From an uncultured Eubacteriales bacterium (GTDB lineage: Bacteria > Bacillota > Clostridia > Christensenellales > Aristaeellaceae), in assembly GCA_902764915.1 (NCBI GenBank), contig CACWXY010000033.1:1-41408 (forward strand): a stretch of 41,408 bases of DNA. The letters run 5' to 3'. Both the position numbers and the translations under genes were made by a program. The notes under the pieces were generated by a model. That model saw nothing but the letters and a program-made list of their open reading frames with translations. It did not search any database and was not told the origin of the DNA. Below are positions 1 through 8,890 of the stretch, piece by piece (positions within the stretch are counted from its first letter, which is position 1; every line of letters begins with the position of its first letter).

Positions 1-96
<96 letters not shown>

Positions 97-104
97 TTCT
101 ATAT

Positions 105-179
<75 letters not shown>

Positions 180-188
180 TATCAAAAT

Positions 189-234
189 AATCCGAATCAT
201 GTTTTCCAGATAGGAAGCGGGTTCGGATTTTTTA
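189..234 (+). terminator. terminator of the rRNA/tRNA operon
   Basis: An eight-base stem AATCCGAA/TTCGGATT encloses a long loop and is followed by a run of T. It lies ten bases after tRNA-Asn and is the likely end of the rRNA-tRNA transcript. Confidence 0.8.
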
Positions 235-263
235 TTCCTTTACTCGTGATTTGCGAGCGTCCA

Positions 264-551
264 TCAAACGGAATCGAATCTATTGAAATAGAGGGATGCC
301 ACCAATAACGGTGACATTCCATTTTCTTTTGCGGCAGCCGGGAGATGCTCCTGCTCATCAGCCTGCTGTTTCTTCTCCTGCTCTGCCTTCCATGTGTCAA
401 GCACAAGTGAAAATGCCTCTAAAATGGTCAAACATTAGCGGTGGAATATGTGCATGGTTTCCGCCGCTTTTACGACTCATAAAGAAAAGTTACCCTCACG
501 GATATTCTTCTCTACTTCTTCACTCCATGTAAAATCAGCAGTGTTCTTCAT
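264..551 (-). pseudogene. decayed ORF with two in-frame stops next to IS66 remnant
   Basis: Read from the ATG at 551, one frame stays coding-like for about 95 codons but is broken by an in-frame TGA after 24 codons and a TAA after 13 more. The last part is a charged, Lys/Glu/Gln-rich stretch (DTWKAEQEKKQQADEQEH) that would form a helix. The start overlaps the end of the TnpB-like gene, so both probably belong to the same mobile remnant. I do not recognise the family. In a typical IS66 element the transposase TnpC would follow TnpB here, but this fragment shows no TnpC motif. The rest of 235-534 shows nothing else. Confidence 0.4.
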
Positions 552-945
552 AAGGTACACTTGTTACGCATATACGCATATACGCATATTGTTTTGCTTT
601 TTCTATCGTTCCGTAATTCATCAGGTGAGAGAACTCTTCATAGATGAGTTTTGGTAGGCCAGACTCCTGGCCTGAATTCCAGGTTAGTTTTCCTGTTTTG
701 AGTCGGATGCTTATAAGAACAGCTCCATCGTTCTCCATAACCAGTCCCTTGATTGTATATTTGGTATTTCCGATGAAGAGAAAGAGAATACTTACTGTCA
801 GATACGGATTCACATTGTAGATATACGTCAGTACATTAACTAATCCATCGATGTTTTTACGAAGGTCTGTCCCCCCGCTTATACGAATATTATGATAAGC
901 TAAAGCACATATAGATCGCACTGAATGTAGTTGGCGTCGCATCAA
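535..945 (-). pseudogene. IS66-family TnpB-like accessory protein, probable remnant
   Basis: The 136-residue frame keeps the landmarks of the IS66 TnpB (Orf2) family: a GTDLRKNIDGL segment, then LFLFIGN, IKGLVMENDGAVL, RLKTGKLTW and a C-terminal EEFSHLMNYGTIEKAK. Family members are usually 110-120 residues and help the TnpC transposase. The N-terminal ~20 residues do not fit well, and neither an intact tnpA nor tnpC is visible on either side, so the element is incomplete and probably inactive. Divergence at usually strong positions also argues for decay. The alternative is a divergent but intact TnpB whose partners lie elsewhere. Confidence 0.6.
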
Positions 946-1073
946 TCAACATATCTTTCGTCTCTTTCTCTCAGTTTCTCCGCTTGTTCTATCAGATATC
1001 GTCCTGAAAGAAGACGTTCTTATCTGACTGCGGCATTCTCTCTGCACCCCTCCATCTACTCTTTGCAAAGAAT

Positions 1074-1119
1074 CAAAAGCAGTCCAGATGTTGCATACAG
1101 AATGATGCACCTGGACTGC
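1074..1119 (-). terminator. terminator after the small membrane protein gene
   Basis: A nine-base stem GCAGTCCAG/CTGGACTGC (1079-1087 with 1111-1119) is followed on the minus strand by a short TTTT. It lies 40 bases beyond the stop of the 101-residue gene. The stretch 946-1073 between it and the TnpB remnant shows no gene I can support. Confidence 0.55.
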
Positions 1120-1157
1120 ATAGATATTCAAAAGGAAATGAACTACCACTGTGAATT

Positions 1158-1463
1158 TTAGGATTTCTTGCCTTGGTGGAATTTACGAATGCCAATCCAA
1201 ATAGAAAGAATAAATACTACAATCAGTACAATGAAGGACAGCGCAAAAGAACCGGTAATAAGGGCGATAATCGCACTGGCAAAAGGAGCAATCGCAGTAA
1301 CTCCTATGATTTTAGCGATAGATGCCGCATACTCTGATGAGTCCCTTGTATTCACAGAATGATTACGGGGGATCAGTCTTGCATTTTTCGTTCTGGACAG
1401 CACTTCTGCATACAGAATCAGAGCTGCCGAAAAGAAAAGCATTAAAATGGCATATTCTCTCAT
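1158..1463 (-). CDS. small two-helix membrane protein
   Basis: A 101-residue protein with an N-terminal hydrophobic helix at about residues 3-20, a polar basic stretch (RTKNARLIPRNH), and a long hydrophobic region at about 50-92 that could hold one or two more segments. The C-terminus is basic (RKFHQGKKS). No enzymatic motif is visible and I do not recognise the family. An AGGTGG ribosome site precedes the ATG. The gene begins 15 bases after the exported protein at 1479-3167 and is followed by a hairpin terminator, so the two form a two-gene operon. It might anchor or help the exported protein; that is inference only. Confidence 0.7.
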   Translation of the reverse strand: MREYAILMLFFSAALILYAEVLSRTKNARLIPRNHSVNTRDSSEYAASIAKIIGVTAIAPFASAIIALITGSFALSFIVLIVVFILSIWIGIRKFHQGKKS

Positions 1464-1478
1464 ATGGATCCACCTGCC

Positions 1479-3167
1479 TTACGGTTCACTGTCAAGCATA
1501 AATGGACCGGAGGTTGCGGGGATGACTTCTGAGTCTTCATCAAATGCATTATCATACGCTTCTTCCATGCGATAGATGTGTTCAACAGCGGCAATTGCCT
1601 GTTCGCGTGTGGCTGGTATCGAAGGCATGAAGGAATTGCCTTCAAGAGCTTCCATAATGCCATTTGCCGTGCAGAAGTATACACTGTCTCTTGCTGAAGC
1701 ATAGATGCTATTGTCGTCAGCATAGAGTTCAGGCATGGTGTAGGTCAGAGGAAATTGAGCATCTGTCTCGAAGGTCCAGTTGTCAAAATCAAACAATTTC
1801 ACAAGATCACAAAGCATCTGTGCCATGAGCTGACGGCTGATTACACTGTCTCCGAGTGCATCGGCATGCACACGTTTAAGGAAGCCAAGTCCCCATGCTT
1901 TTTCGATTTCAGTCTGAAGAGGATGCCCCGGCACATCCTTAAAGGGAGTTGCTTCGGGGAGTTCCTGCGTCTGCCAGTACTCTTCAAACACGTAAACACC
2001 GAGGGCTGCAAACTCAACAGCCGTGATATTCTCTGTGAGATCCTTGTCCTGCAGACATGGAGGAATCAGGTGCCTTGCATCAGCAGATGCAATTGTCTCC
2101 TGCATGGAATCGGATGCGAGTTTACGGTTCAGGGTGCCACCGGTCCATATGTTCCAGGTCCCACTGTTGCCGTAACGCCACCATCCATCAAAGCCCTGTC
2201 CGTCAGGACGCAGGACACATATCAGCTGTCCTGCATCATTGGGAGCCTCATAGGACGGCGATTCGTACCAGTAAGCATAGAGAATGCCTTTGTCAACAAT
2301 ACCATCGATACGTCCTTCATCCCATTCGGGATATTCCCCGCTGACTTTATTGCCATCCTGGCGTACATAAAGGGTTTTGAAGTTTGTCTCATAGGTGCCG
2401 GTCCATGTTCCCTCACCGGGTACGTATTCCAGAAGACTCCAGTTGAAATCATGCAGAGTAGGGTATACAGGTGTGTCATTGTTCGGAGACTGGCCGCTTA
2501 CAGTAAAAGGAATACGCAATCCATCTGAAAGGTTTTCTTCACTGGCAGGTTCTGACTGGAAATAGCGGAGCTCATAAGTACCGGGTTCATCGGGAACCTT
2601 CAGCCAGAGAGTGCAATCTCCCTCTGTTACATATTTCCAATCTCCATGGATGAAAGCAGGATCCTCACTGCGTGCTGTTGTCACCCAAGCTTTATGTTCT
2701 ATGGCAGACTGTGTAACACCCTGGCAGACAACAGCCATATATTGGCCAGGCGCATAGTCATCTTTGTCCGGCAGCACAGAATCAACCGTCTGCTGATAAG
2801 AAACCGTGAAGGAAACACTCTTCTGCTTCACAAGATTTTCCGGAGAGGAAAGATATCCACGGTAGAAACGCACCTCATATTCGCCCAATGAGGTAGGCGC
2901 ATGCAGGATAATATCGCTGCTTCCCATGGATATATAGCCCCATTCCAAATAATGGTCAGAAGCGGAACCCACAGCAGCAATGGCGATCCAGCACTGATTG
3001 TCAGCCTCGGTCTGTGTTACTCCGTAGTACTGGATATCCATAGGTTCACCGGGCATATAGCTTGATTTGTCCAGTTCCATCCTTTCCAGGGCATACGCGG
3101 GCAGACATAGGCAGAAAGATAATGCGACAAGAATGATCATAAGCAAAAAAAGCAAACGTGTTTTCAT
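1479..3167 (-). CDS. exported protein with Ig-like repeats and SLH-like repeats
   Basis: A 562-residue secreted protein. A signal peptide (MKTR, a hydrophobic core, cleavage likely after PAYA at residue 26) is followed by two related beta-rich repeats at about 35-125 and 130-225. Each repeat carries a YxPG start, a QGVT or YGVT motif and a GxYEVRF/GTYELRY strand near its end. A middle domain at about 235-350 is rich in Trp, Gly and Tyr (GTWTGTYETNF) and resembles a small beta-barrel. The C-terminal 180 residues resemble S-layer homology repeats (FKDVPGHPLQTEIEKAWGLG and PATREQAIAAVEHIYR), which in this family bind secondary cell-wall polymer. The start has an AAAGGAG site eight bases upstream and a sigma-A-type promoter. 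A cell-surface binding or structural role is likely; the ligand is unknown. Confidence 0.8.
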   Translation of the reverse strand: MKTRLLFLLMIILVALSFCLCLPAYALERMELDKSSYMPGEPMDIQYYGVTQTEADNQCWIAIAAVGSASDHYLEWGYISMGSSDIILHAPTSLGEYEVRFYRGYLSSPENLVKQKSVSFTVSYQQTVDSVLPDKDDYAPGQYMAVVCQGVTQSAIEHKAWVTTARSEDPAFIHGDWKYVTEGDCTLWLKVPDEPGTYELRYFQSEPASEENLSDGLRIPFTVSGQSPNNDTPVYPTLHDFNWSLLEYVPGEGTWTGTYETNFKTLYVRQDGNKVSGEYPEWDEGRIDGIVDKGILYAYWYESPSYEAPNDAGQLICVLRPDGQGFDGWWRYGNSGTWNIWTGGTLNRKLASDSMQETIASADARHLIPPCLQDKDLTENITAVEFAALGVYVFEEYWQTQELPEATPFKDVPGHPLQTEIEKAWGLGFLKRVHADALGDSVISRQLMAQMLCDLVKLFDFDNWTFETDAQFPLTYTMPELYADDNSIYASARDSVYFCTANGIMEALEGNSFMPSIPATREQAIAAVEHIYRMEEAYDNAFDEDSEVIPATSGPFMLDSEP

Positions 3168-3261
3168 GCGAGTTCTCCTTTCTCAAAGTGGATGGACCGG
3201 ATGAGAATGTGTATGATTGCTGCAAACGAATATGATTAAGCCGGCCCCATTTGAGAACAAG

Positions 3262-3291
3262 ACTATAGCATGAATGCAGGTTACAAGTCAA
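3262..3291 (-). promoter_or_regulatory. sigma-A promoter for the exported protein
   Basis: On the minus strand TTGACT and TATAGT are separated by 18 bases, about 95 bases upstream of the ATG at 3167. Both hexamers are close to consensus. Confidence 0.7.
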
Positions 3292-3518
3292 ATCAGCAAA
3301 AGAGAGCATCCATCCAGTCCATTTTCTGACAGAAGCCATCTGCATACCAGGAATGCGCTGCAACGGGAATACAGAAGACACACAAGAAGAAGCAACAGAC
3401 TTCATGTCGTTTTGCTTTGTCAGCTGTGTTATCCAGTAGTTACTGTCTGTAGTCTGAGAATGACCGTCTATGCCCAATGAGGGCTTGTGAGCAAGATCAG
3501 ATACATATGCGAATATGA
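3292..3518 (-). other. intergenic stretch without a recognisable gene
   Basis: Between the promoter at 3262 and the terminator at 3519 no frame has a ribosome site with coding-like sequence. I see no tRNA, repeat or riboswitch signature in it. Confidence 0.5.
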
Positions 3519-3549
3519 AAAGACTGCCGCAGGAACTACGGCAGTCTTT
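3519..3549. terminator. perfect 11-bp hairpin terminator
   Basis: AAAGACTGCCG at 3519-3529 pairs exactly with CGGCAGTCTTT at 3539-3549 around a nine-base loop. It lies 15 bases past the GH2 stop on the minus strand and probably ends that transcript; its symmetry would let it work on either strand. Confidence 0.85.
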
Positions 3550-3564
3550 ATGGAAGAAGGCATC

Positions 3565-5433
3565 CTATACATCAATGACGTGGTCTCCTGAAGGGCGGCG
3601 GATCGAAATCTTTTTTTGTGGTTGAAGGCCGGCATACAGCCATTCTTCTCCGGGAGAAAGCGTCGGAAGAAGGAGCGCAGTATCTCCGATGACCAGTGAA
3701 TAACCTTCAACGGTGTAGCATGGAAGATCCTTGCGGCAGCTGATACGCAGTCCGTCCGATGTCCATTGGGCTGTCAGCGGAGAATATGTCTGCTTTACGG
3801 TATCATAGGAAGGTTTTTTGTGCCCTGTCATGTCCATGGAACCATGCACTCTTTGGCGAAAGCGTCCTGTGCCTTCCTCGCCCATATGCGTCCGATAATC
3901 ATTCAGACAGAAATAGACGGTTCCTGCGATTGCGTCTTTGGGGCGATAGGATGCAAGCTTTTCCAGAAAGATACGTTCCCGTGCCTGGTCACCACCGGAG
4001 AAAGCGGGCTCACACAGTCCAAATTCGGAAGGCACAAAGGCACGCCCGGGATGAGCAGAGAGAAGGGTTTCCCATGCGATTTCCTGGTCAAGCCCCGTAT
4101 GCCATGTGCCGATATAATCATTGATGCAAAGAATGTCCCCGTCCTTCGTGGCGTCCTGAAAAGGACATTGCCAGGCTGTATTGGTGACATAACTGACCGG
4201 GCGCGTGCTGTCCAGAGAATGAACAAAAGCGCAGGCTCTGCGCACATAGCGCTGGACACTCTCCTTCTGACCGGAGAGTTCATTGCCCACGCCCCAGGCG
4301 ATGATAGACGGGTGATGACGATGCGCATGAACCATTTCCGTCAGATGTATGCATGTGACAGGCCAGAGCGCTTCCGGGTCGCCTTCCGGCTGCTTTCCCC
4401 AGAAGGGGATTTCTTCCTGTACAAGCATGCCGTGCCGATCGCACCAGTCATAGACCCAGTCATCCTGCTGCCAGTGGAATCTGGTGAGTATGCTGTTGCT
4501 TTCTTTAAGGCGTGTCAGCCAGGCTTCCATATCCTCCCGGGATTCGGCCATCCCGGTTGCAGGATCCGAGCCCGGCATCCACTCCATACCGGGAAGGCGT
4601 ACCCGCTCGCCGTTGAAGAACCACCCGTCGCCCTGTATTTTCATTTCCCGGAATCCGAACACGATTTCTTTTTCATCCGAGAGTGTACCATCTGCACACA
4701 GGGCGGCAAGCTGAAGGGTATACAGCACAGGACGGTCAAAGTGCCAGAAGGATATACCGGAAAGAAGATGCGGCACCAGCGCTTCCCCTGGTTTCAAAGT
4801 ACCGCTGTCAAGCGGGGTGCTGCCTTTGGGAACCAGGCTGCCTTCGGCTCCGAAATACAGCGCCCAGGCAAGCGTATCATTTCCCTTCGCACCGTCCATG
4901 ATTGGGCAGAAGCCGAATATGCCATTGCCTTCATTCTGTCGCTTGCCTGTCGGCAGAATGACAGGCTCTGCAGTAACGCATGTATCCATGATGGCGATCC
5001 GCCCGGTCTGTCTGCATTCCACGGGACGGATCAGTCCTCCGTCGTGCGCCCAGTCAAAACTTTTATTGTAAGGAAGCGCATTTTCGGAGAAGCGATTATC
5101 CACGCTGACCATAAGCTCCGATGGCGCGGAGGCATTCATCTGAGAAGTAATTTCCATGGTAAAAGGCGTATATCCGCTGCCCTTATGGGTGCCGGCAGGA
5201 TATCCGTTGACAAACACCTCAGTATCCCGATAGGCACCGTGAAAGTGCAGGAAAGTTCTTTCCTTGCCGGAGGGACAGGGATTAATCTGACAGGAATAGA
5301 ATCCCTTTCCCATGTATGTTTCCAGTGTGTCCTGTGTATTCCATGTATGCGGCACGGCAACTGGTTTTCCTTTTTCCAGGCACTGCGCCGTTTCACCTAC
5401 AGCAAAGTTCCATTGGGAGAGATAAGCTGTCAT
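3565..5433 (-). CDS. glycoside hydrolase family 2 (beta-galactosidase/beta-glucuronidase-like)
   Basis: A 622-residue intracellular enzyme (no signal peptide) with the GH2 order: an N-terminal jelly-roll sugar-binding domain at about 1-180 (FLHFHGAYRDTEVFVNG, GSGYTPF), an Ig-like domain to about 285, then the TIM barrel. The acid/base Glu is E385 in WGVGNELSG and the nucleophile is E470 in VPSEFGLCEP. It is shorter than the ~1000-residue LacZ and closer in size to beta-glucuronidases and compact GH2 enzymes. Substrate cannot be told from sequence alone. The chosen ATG at 5433 has an AAAGGAG site eight bases upstream; an earlier in-frame ATG at 5457 lies before that site and lacks one. The pyrimidine operon ends at a terminator upstream, so this gene is probably a separate unit, although no clear promoter is visible. 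Confidence 0.9.
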   Translation of the reverse strand: MTAYLSQWNFAVGETAQCLEKGKPVAVPHTWNTQDTLETYMGKGFYSCQINPCPSGKERTFLHFHGAYRDTEVFVNGYPAGTHKGSGYTPFTMEITSQMNASAPSELMVSVDNRFSENALPYNKSFDWAHDGGLIRPVECRQTGRIAIMDTCVTAEPVILPTGKRQNEGNGIFGFCPIMDGAKGNDTLAWALYFGAEGSLVPKGSTPLDSGTLKPGEALVPHLLSGISFWHFDRPVLYTLQLAALCADGTLSDEKEIVFGFREMKIQGDGWFFNGERVRLPGMEWMPGSDPATGMAESREDMEAWLTRLKESNSILTRFHWQQDDWVYDWCDRHGMLVQEEIPFWGKQPEGDPEALWPVTCIHLTEMVHAHRHHPSIIAWGVGNELSGQKESVQRYVRRACAFVHSLDSTRPVSYVTNTAWQCPFQDATKDGDILCINDYIGTWHTGLDQEIAWETLLSAHPGRAFVPSEFGLCEPAFSGGDQARERIFLEKLASYRPKDAIAGTVYFCLNDYRTHMGEEGTGRFRQRVHGSMDMTGHKKPSYDTVKQTYSPLTAQWTSDGLRISCRKDLPCYTVEGYSLVIGDTALLLPTLSPGEEWLYAGLQPQKKISIRRPSGDHVIDV

Positions 5434-5504
5434 AGGGGTTTCTCCTTTTTGCGTCATGGTTTAAAGAGACTTTCTTTTCATGCGACGGTTTTTTGCTTCA
5501 CGGG

Positions 5505-5532
5505 AAAAACCGTGCTTCATGGTGAAGCACGG
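5505..5532 (-). terminator. terminator at the end of the pyrimidine operon
   Basis: On the minus strand CCGTGCTTCA-CCA-TGAAGCACGG forms a perfect ten-base stem followed by TTTTT. It lies 14 bases after the pyrB stop. Confidence 0.9.
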
Positions 5533-5546
5533 CGAAGCGCTTTTCC

Positions 5547-6626
5547 TTAGGAGATACCACGACCGCAGTAAATGCAGCGTGCGCGATCGCCTGAATGTTT
5601 TCCCGGGATATAGCCCCACTGCAGGCAGGGTTCAGACAGTGAGACGCAGCGGTTGTTGGGGCAGAGGGAGTGCTCCTGCCAGATTACGTTGTGCCCGGTA
5701 AGCTCATGGGGTCGATCTTTTTCTTCCAGAAGCATCTGAATCAGCGCCATACGAATATAGCGTCCGCAGGCAGCCTGACGGAAATAGGCGGCGCGTGGGT
5801 CATCATCCAGAAGCGGCGAGATTTCATTGACACGGGGCAGGGGATGCATGACTGTCAGGTCTTTCCTGGCACGTTCCATGCGCTCAGGCGTGAGGATGTA
5901 GAAATCCTTGACGCGCTCATAGACAGCGGGGTCAGAGAAACGCTCACGCTGTACACGGGTCATATACAGAATATCCAGCTGCGGAAGTGCAGCATCCAAA
6001 TCCTCGACTTCCTCATAAGTCTGACCGGTGGATTCAAGCAGTTCCCGTACAAAGCCAGGCATGCGCAGTTCTTCCGGTGCGATGAGGAGAAAATGAATGG
6101 ATGGATACCGGCACAGCGCTTCCACCAGTGAGTGCACAGTGCGTCCATAGCGCAGATCTCCGCACAATCCGATGGTCATGGAGCCAATGTGTCCTTTTTC
6201 CCGTGAGATAAGCGTCAGATCCGTAAGTGTCTGCGTGGGATGATCGTGTCCGCCGTCTCCGGCATTGATAATGGGCACGCCGCTCTTCAGCGCGGCAGCC
6301 AGTGCTGCGCCATCCCTTGGATGGCGTATGGCGATGATATCGGCATAGGAAGACACAATACGGATCGTGTCCTGCAAGGATTCGCCTTTGGAGACAGAGG
6401 AGGAGCCCACATCAGAAAAGCCCAGGACCTGTCCGCCCAGCGAAAGCATGGCGGACTCGAAGCTCAGGCGTGTGCGCGTGCTCGGCTCGTAAAAAAGCGT
6501 AGCCAGTTTGCGGTGGGCGCAGGCATCCCAGTAATCCTCAGGATGTGTCATCATGTCGTTGGCGGTATGGATCAGTGTTTCAATTTCTGCATTGCTCAGA
6601 TCAGCGATCTCAATGAGATGACGCAT
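5547..6626 (-). CDS. pyrB: aspartate carbamoyltransferase, catalytic chain with PyrI-type zinc tail
   Basis: Condenses carbamoyl phosphate with aspartate, the committed step of UMP synthesis. Residues 1-~305 are a typical catalytic chain: the carbamoyl phosphate loop FYEPSTRTRLSFE, the second-site loop SSVSKGES, HDHPTQTLTDL and HPLPRVNEI. The protein is 359 residues rather than about 310. The extra tail holds CPNNRC and CIYC, with cysteines 322, 327, 351 and 354 spaced 5, 24 and 3. That is the same spacing as the four zinc ligands of the E. coli regulatory chain PyrI (C109, C114, C138, C141). The nucleotide-binding domain of PyrI is absent. The ATG has a GGGAGG site and overlaps the pyrE end by 17 bases, so translation is coupled. 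It is the last gene of the operon. Confidence 0.96.
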   Translation of the reverse strand: MRHLIEIADLSNAEIETLIHTANDMMTHPEDYWDACAHRKLATLFYEPSTRTRLSFESAMLSLGGQVLGFSDVGSSSVSKGESLQDTIRIVSSYADIIAIRHPRDGAALAAALKSGVPIINAGDGGHDHPTQTLTDLTLISREKGHIGSMTIGLCGDLRYGRTVHSLVEALCRYPSIHFLLIAPEELRMPGFVRELLESTGQTYEEVEDLDAALPQLDILYMTRVQRERFSDPAVYERVKDFYILTPERMERARKDLTVMHPLPRVNEISPLLDDDPRAAYFRQAACGRYIRMALIQMLLEEKDRPHELTGHNVIWQEHSLCPNNRCVSLSEPCLQWGYIPGKHSGDRARCIYCGRGIS

Positions 6627-7272
6627 GGGAACCTCCCATCCAGCTTTCGTCAGAGGGATTGTCGCGGAAGGCGATCAGGCGGGCGATATCCTCCGGGCGG
6701 ATATAGTTTTCTTCGGCTGCGGCACGTGCGAGTGCATCAAAATTGGTGAGAGAGACATTTCTTACCTGTGCATTTTCAAGGCGTTCGGTGGCCTTGCGCA
6801 TGCCATAGGTAAAGATGGAGGCAATGCCAAGGACTTCTGCGCCGGCTTCACGAAGTGCCTCCACTACGTCCAGTACACTGCCGCCGGTGGAGATCAGGTC
6901 TTCCACGACCACAACCTTCTGTCCCTTTTTCAGTTCACCTTCAATCTGGTTCTGACGTCCGTGATCCTTGGCACCGGAGCGCACATAACCCATAGGCAGG
7001 TGCATGAGATGCCCTACAATGGCTGCATGCGGAATACCGGCGGTGGAGGTGCCCATGAGTACATCAACATCTGCGAAGTTTTCCTGAATCACACGGACAA
7101 GCCCGGCTTCGACCAGGTCGCGTACATCCGGGGCGGTGAGGGTAAGGCGGTTGTCACAGTATACCGGGGAATGAATGCCGCTGGCCCAGGTAAAGGGCTC
7201 ATCCGGCCGGAAGATCACGGCACCGATAGAGAGCAGTGCCTTGGCGATGGTGTTTTCATTAATCAGACCCAT
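6610..7272 (-). CDS. pyrE: orotate phosphoribosyltransferase
   Basis: Transfers the phosphoribosyl group of PRPP to orotate, giving OMP. The 220-residue protein has the type-I PRTase fold with the PRPP motif VVVVEDLISTGGS at about 115-127, the N-terminal hood (GAVIFRPDEPFTWASGIHSP) and the flexible-loop basic residues RSGAKDHGRQNQIEG. An AAGGAGG site lies nine bases before the ATG. It follows pyrF by 15 bases and overlaps pyrB by 17. Length and motifs fit an active enzyme. Confidence 0.97.
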   Translation of the reverse strand: MGLINENTIAKALLSIGAVIFRPDEPFTWASGIHSPVYCDNRLTLTAPDVRDLVEAGLVRVIQENFADVDVLMGTSTAGIPHAAIVGHLMHLPMGYVRSGAKDHGRQNQIEGELKKGQKVVVVEDLISTGGSVLDVVEALREAGAEVLGIASIFTYGMRKATERLENAQVRNVSLTNFDALARAAAEENYIRPEDIARLIAFRDNPSDESWMGGSHASSH

Positions 7273-7287
7273 ACTGGAAATCCTCCT

Positions 7288-7983
7288 TTATGCAAATGCT
7301 TCCATGGCTTTGTGATAGGCAGCGACTGGATCCGGCGCTGCAGTGATCGGGCGTCCCATGACGATATAGTCCGAGGTCAGTTCCCGTGCCTTTTCCGGGG
7401 TTGTTACGCGTACCTGATCGCCTGCATCACCGCCGGCAAAGCGTACACCGGGAGTGACCGTAAGAAAATCAGAACCGCAGCACGCATGGATTCGTGCCGC
7501 TTCCAGGGGAGAACAGACAACGCCGTCCAGTCCGGCCTTTTGGGCACACTCCGCATAGTGCTCGACCACTTCAGCCATGGGATGGGGAATCCACAGATCC
7601 TGTTCCATACGCTCCTGGGAGGTAGAGGTGAGCTGGGTCACGGCAATCAGGAGGGGACGTGTGCCGTCGGGGCGGGTCAGGCCTTCCAGTGCCGCCTCCA
7701 TCATGGCAGTGGTTCCGGCGGCATGCAGGTTTACCATATCCACGTTCAGGGCGGAAAGCACATGCATGGCACGCTTCACCGTGTTGGGAATATCATGCAG
7801 TTTCAGGTCCAGAAAGATCCGGTGCCCGCGTTTTTTGATTTCCCGCACAATCTCGGGACCGCAGGCATAGTAGAGTTCCATGCCGATCTTCACAAAAGGC
7901 TTCTTGTCAGCGGGAAAGCGGTCCAGGAACGAAAGCGTTTCCTCTCTTGAGGGAAAGTCGCAGGCGATAATGACGTCACGCAT
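7288..7983 (-). CDS. pyrF: orotidine 5'-phosphate decarboxylase
   Basis: Decarboxylates OMP to UMP, the last step of the pathway. The 231-residue protein shows IACDFPS at the N-terminus (first catalytic-site Asp), the [13 protein letters not shown] signature with the catalytic Lys and Asp pair, and the phosphate-binding [14 protein letters not shown] and [12 protein letters not shown] segments near the C-terminus. I chose the ATG at 7983, eight bases after AGGAGG; the upstream in-frame GTG at 7992 falls inside that ribosome site. It overlaps the pyrD stop by eight bases. Confidence 0.96.
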   Translation of the reverse strand: MRDVIIACDFPSREETLSFLDRFPADKKPFVKIGMELYYACGPEIVREIKKRGHRIFLDLKLHDIPNTVKRAMHVLSALNVDMVNLHAAGTTAMMEAALEGLTRPDGTRPLLIAVTQLTSTSQERMEQDLWIPHPMAEVVEHYAECAQKAGLDGVVCSPLEAARIHACCGSDFLTVTPGVRFAGGDAGDQVRVTTPEKARELTSDYIVMGRPITAAPDPVAAYHKAMEAFA

Positions 7984-8890
7984 GGTGGGCACCTCCTATG
8001 ATCTGAGAAAGGGATGAGATTCCGTAGGCTTCCATGGCCTGAGGCAGGTCTTCAATAATACGCTTGCAAGCATAGGGATCAATCAGATTGGCGCATCCGA
8101 CCTCGACGGCACTGGCTCCGCAGAGCATCATTTCCAGCACATCCTCGGCACTGGATACGCCGCCCATGCCGACAACCGGTATCGAAAGGGCTGCGCTTAC
8201 CTGATAGACCATACGCAGGGCTACAGGGAAGACGGCTGGTCCGGAAAGCCCACCGGTTACATTGCGCAGTACAGGCTTTCGCGTCCGAAGGTTCAGGCGC
8301 ATCCCCATGAGCGTATTGATCAGGCTGACACCGTCTGCACCGGCATCCTCACAGGCCCGGGCTACGGCGACAATATCAGTGACATTGGGTGACAGCTTCA
8401 TGATTACCGGTTTCTTCGTTACATTCCGTACAGCTTTGGTAACAGAGGCGGCCATTTCAGGAGATGTCCCAAAGCTCATGCCGCCGCCATGTACATTGGG
8501 ACAGGAAATATTCACTTCCAGCCATCCGATTTCCGGAACCTGGGAGAGCTTTTCCGCAACGAGCACATATTCCTCCAGGGAAAAACCCGAGATATTGGCC
8601 ATGACCGGCTTATGGAAGCACTGCCGGAGCCGGGGGAGTTCTTCCGAGATAACGGCATCGACGCCGGGATTCTGCAGCCCTACACTGTTGAGCATGCCTT
8701 GCGGTGTTTCTGCAATGCGCGGGGTGGGATTTCCGAATCGCGGCTTAGCGGTTGTTCCCTTGAAGGAGAGAGAGCCAAGCATATTGATATCGTACCATTC
8801 GCTGAATTCATACCCGTATCCGAAAGTCCCGCTGGCAGGGATAATGGGATTGTCTAGTGTAATGCCACACAGGTTTACATTCAGTTCCAT
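7976..8890 (-). CDS. pyrD: dihydroorotate dehydrogenase B, catalytic subunit
   Basis: Oxidises dihydroorotate to orotate on FMN and passes the electrons to PyrK. The 304-residue protein has [13 protein letters not shown], the active-site Cys in [21 protein letters not shown] and SLINTLMG (substrate and FMN contacts), and [16 protein letters not shown] for FMN phosphate binding. The partner pyrK next to it makes this the class 1B, NAD-linked cytosolic form rather than the membrane-bound class 2. The ATG at 8890 follows a GGGAGGTG site; earlier in-frame codons read into pyrK and are not coding. Start and stop overlap pyrK and pyrF, respectively. Confidence 0.96.
   Translation of the reverse strand: MELNVNLCGITLDNPIIPASGTFGYGYEFSEWYDINMLGSLSFKGTTAKPRFGNPTPRIAETPQGMLNSVGLQNPGVDAVISEELPRLRQCFHKPVMANISGFSLEEYVLVAEKLSQVPEIGWLEVNISCPNVHGGGMSFGTSPEMAASVTKAVRNVTKKPVIMKLSPNVTDIVAVARACEDAGADGVSLINTLMGMRLNLRTRKPVLRNVTGGLSGPAVFPVALRMVYQVSAALSIPVVGMGGVSSAEDVLEMMLCGASAVEVGCANLIDPYACKRIIEDLPQAMEAYGISSLSQIIGGAHHA

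Noticed and set aside
946..1149. 67-codon minus-strand frame where IS66 tnpA would be expected
   Set aside because: I could not see TnpA features in it or in the neighbouring frame (LIEQAEKLRERDERYVD). It may be mobile-element debris but is unsupported.
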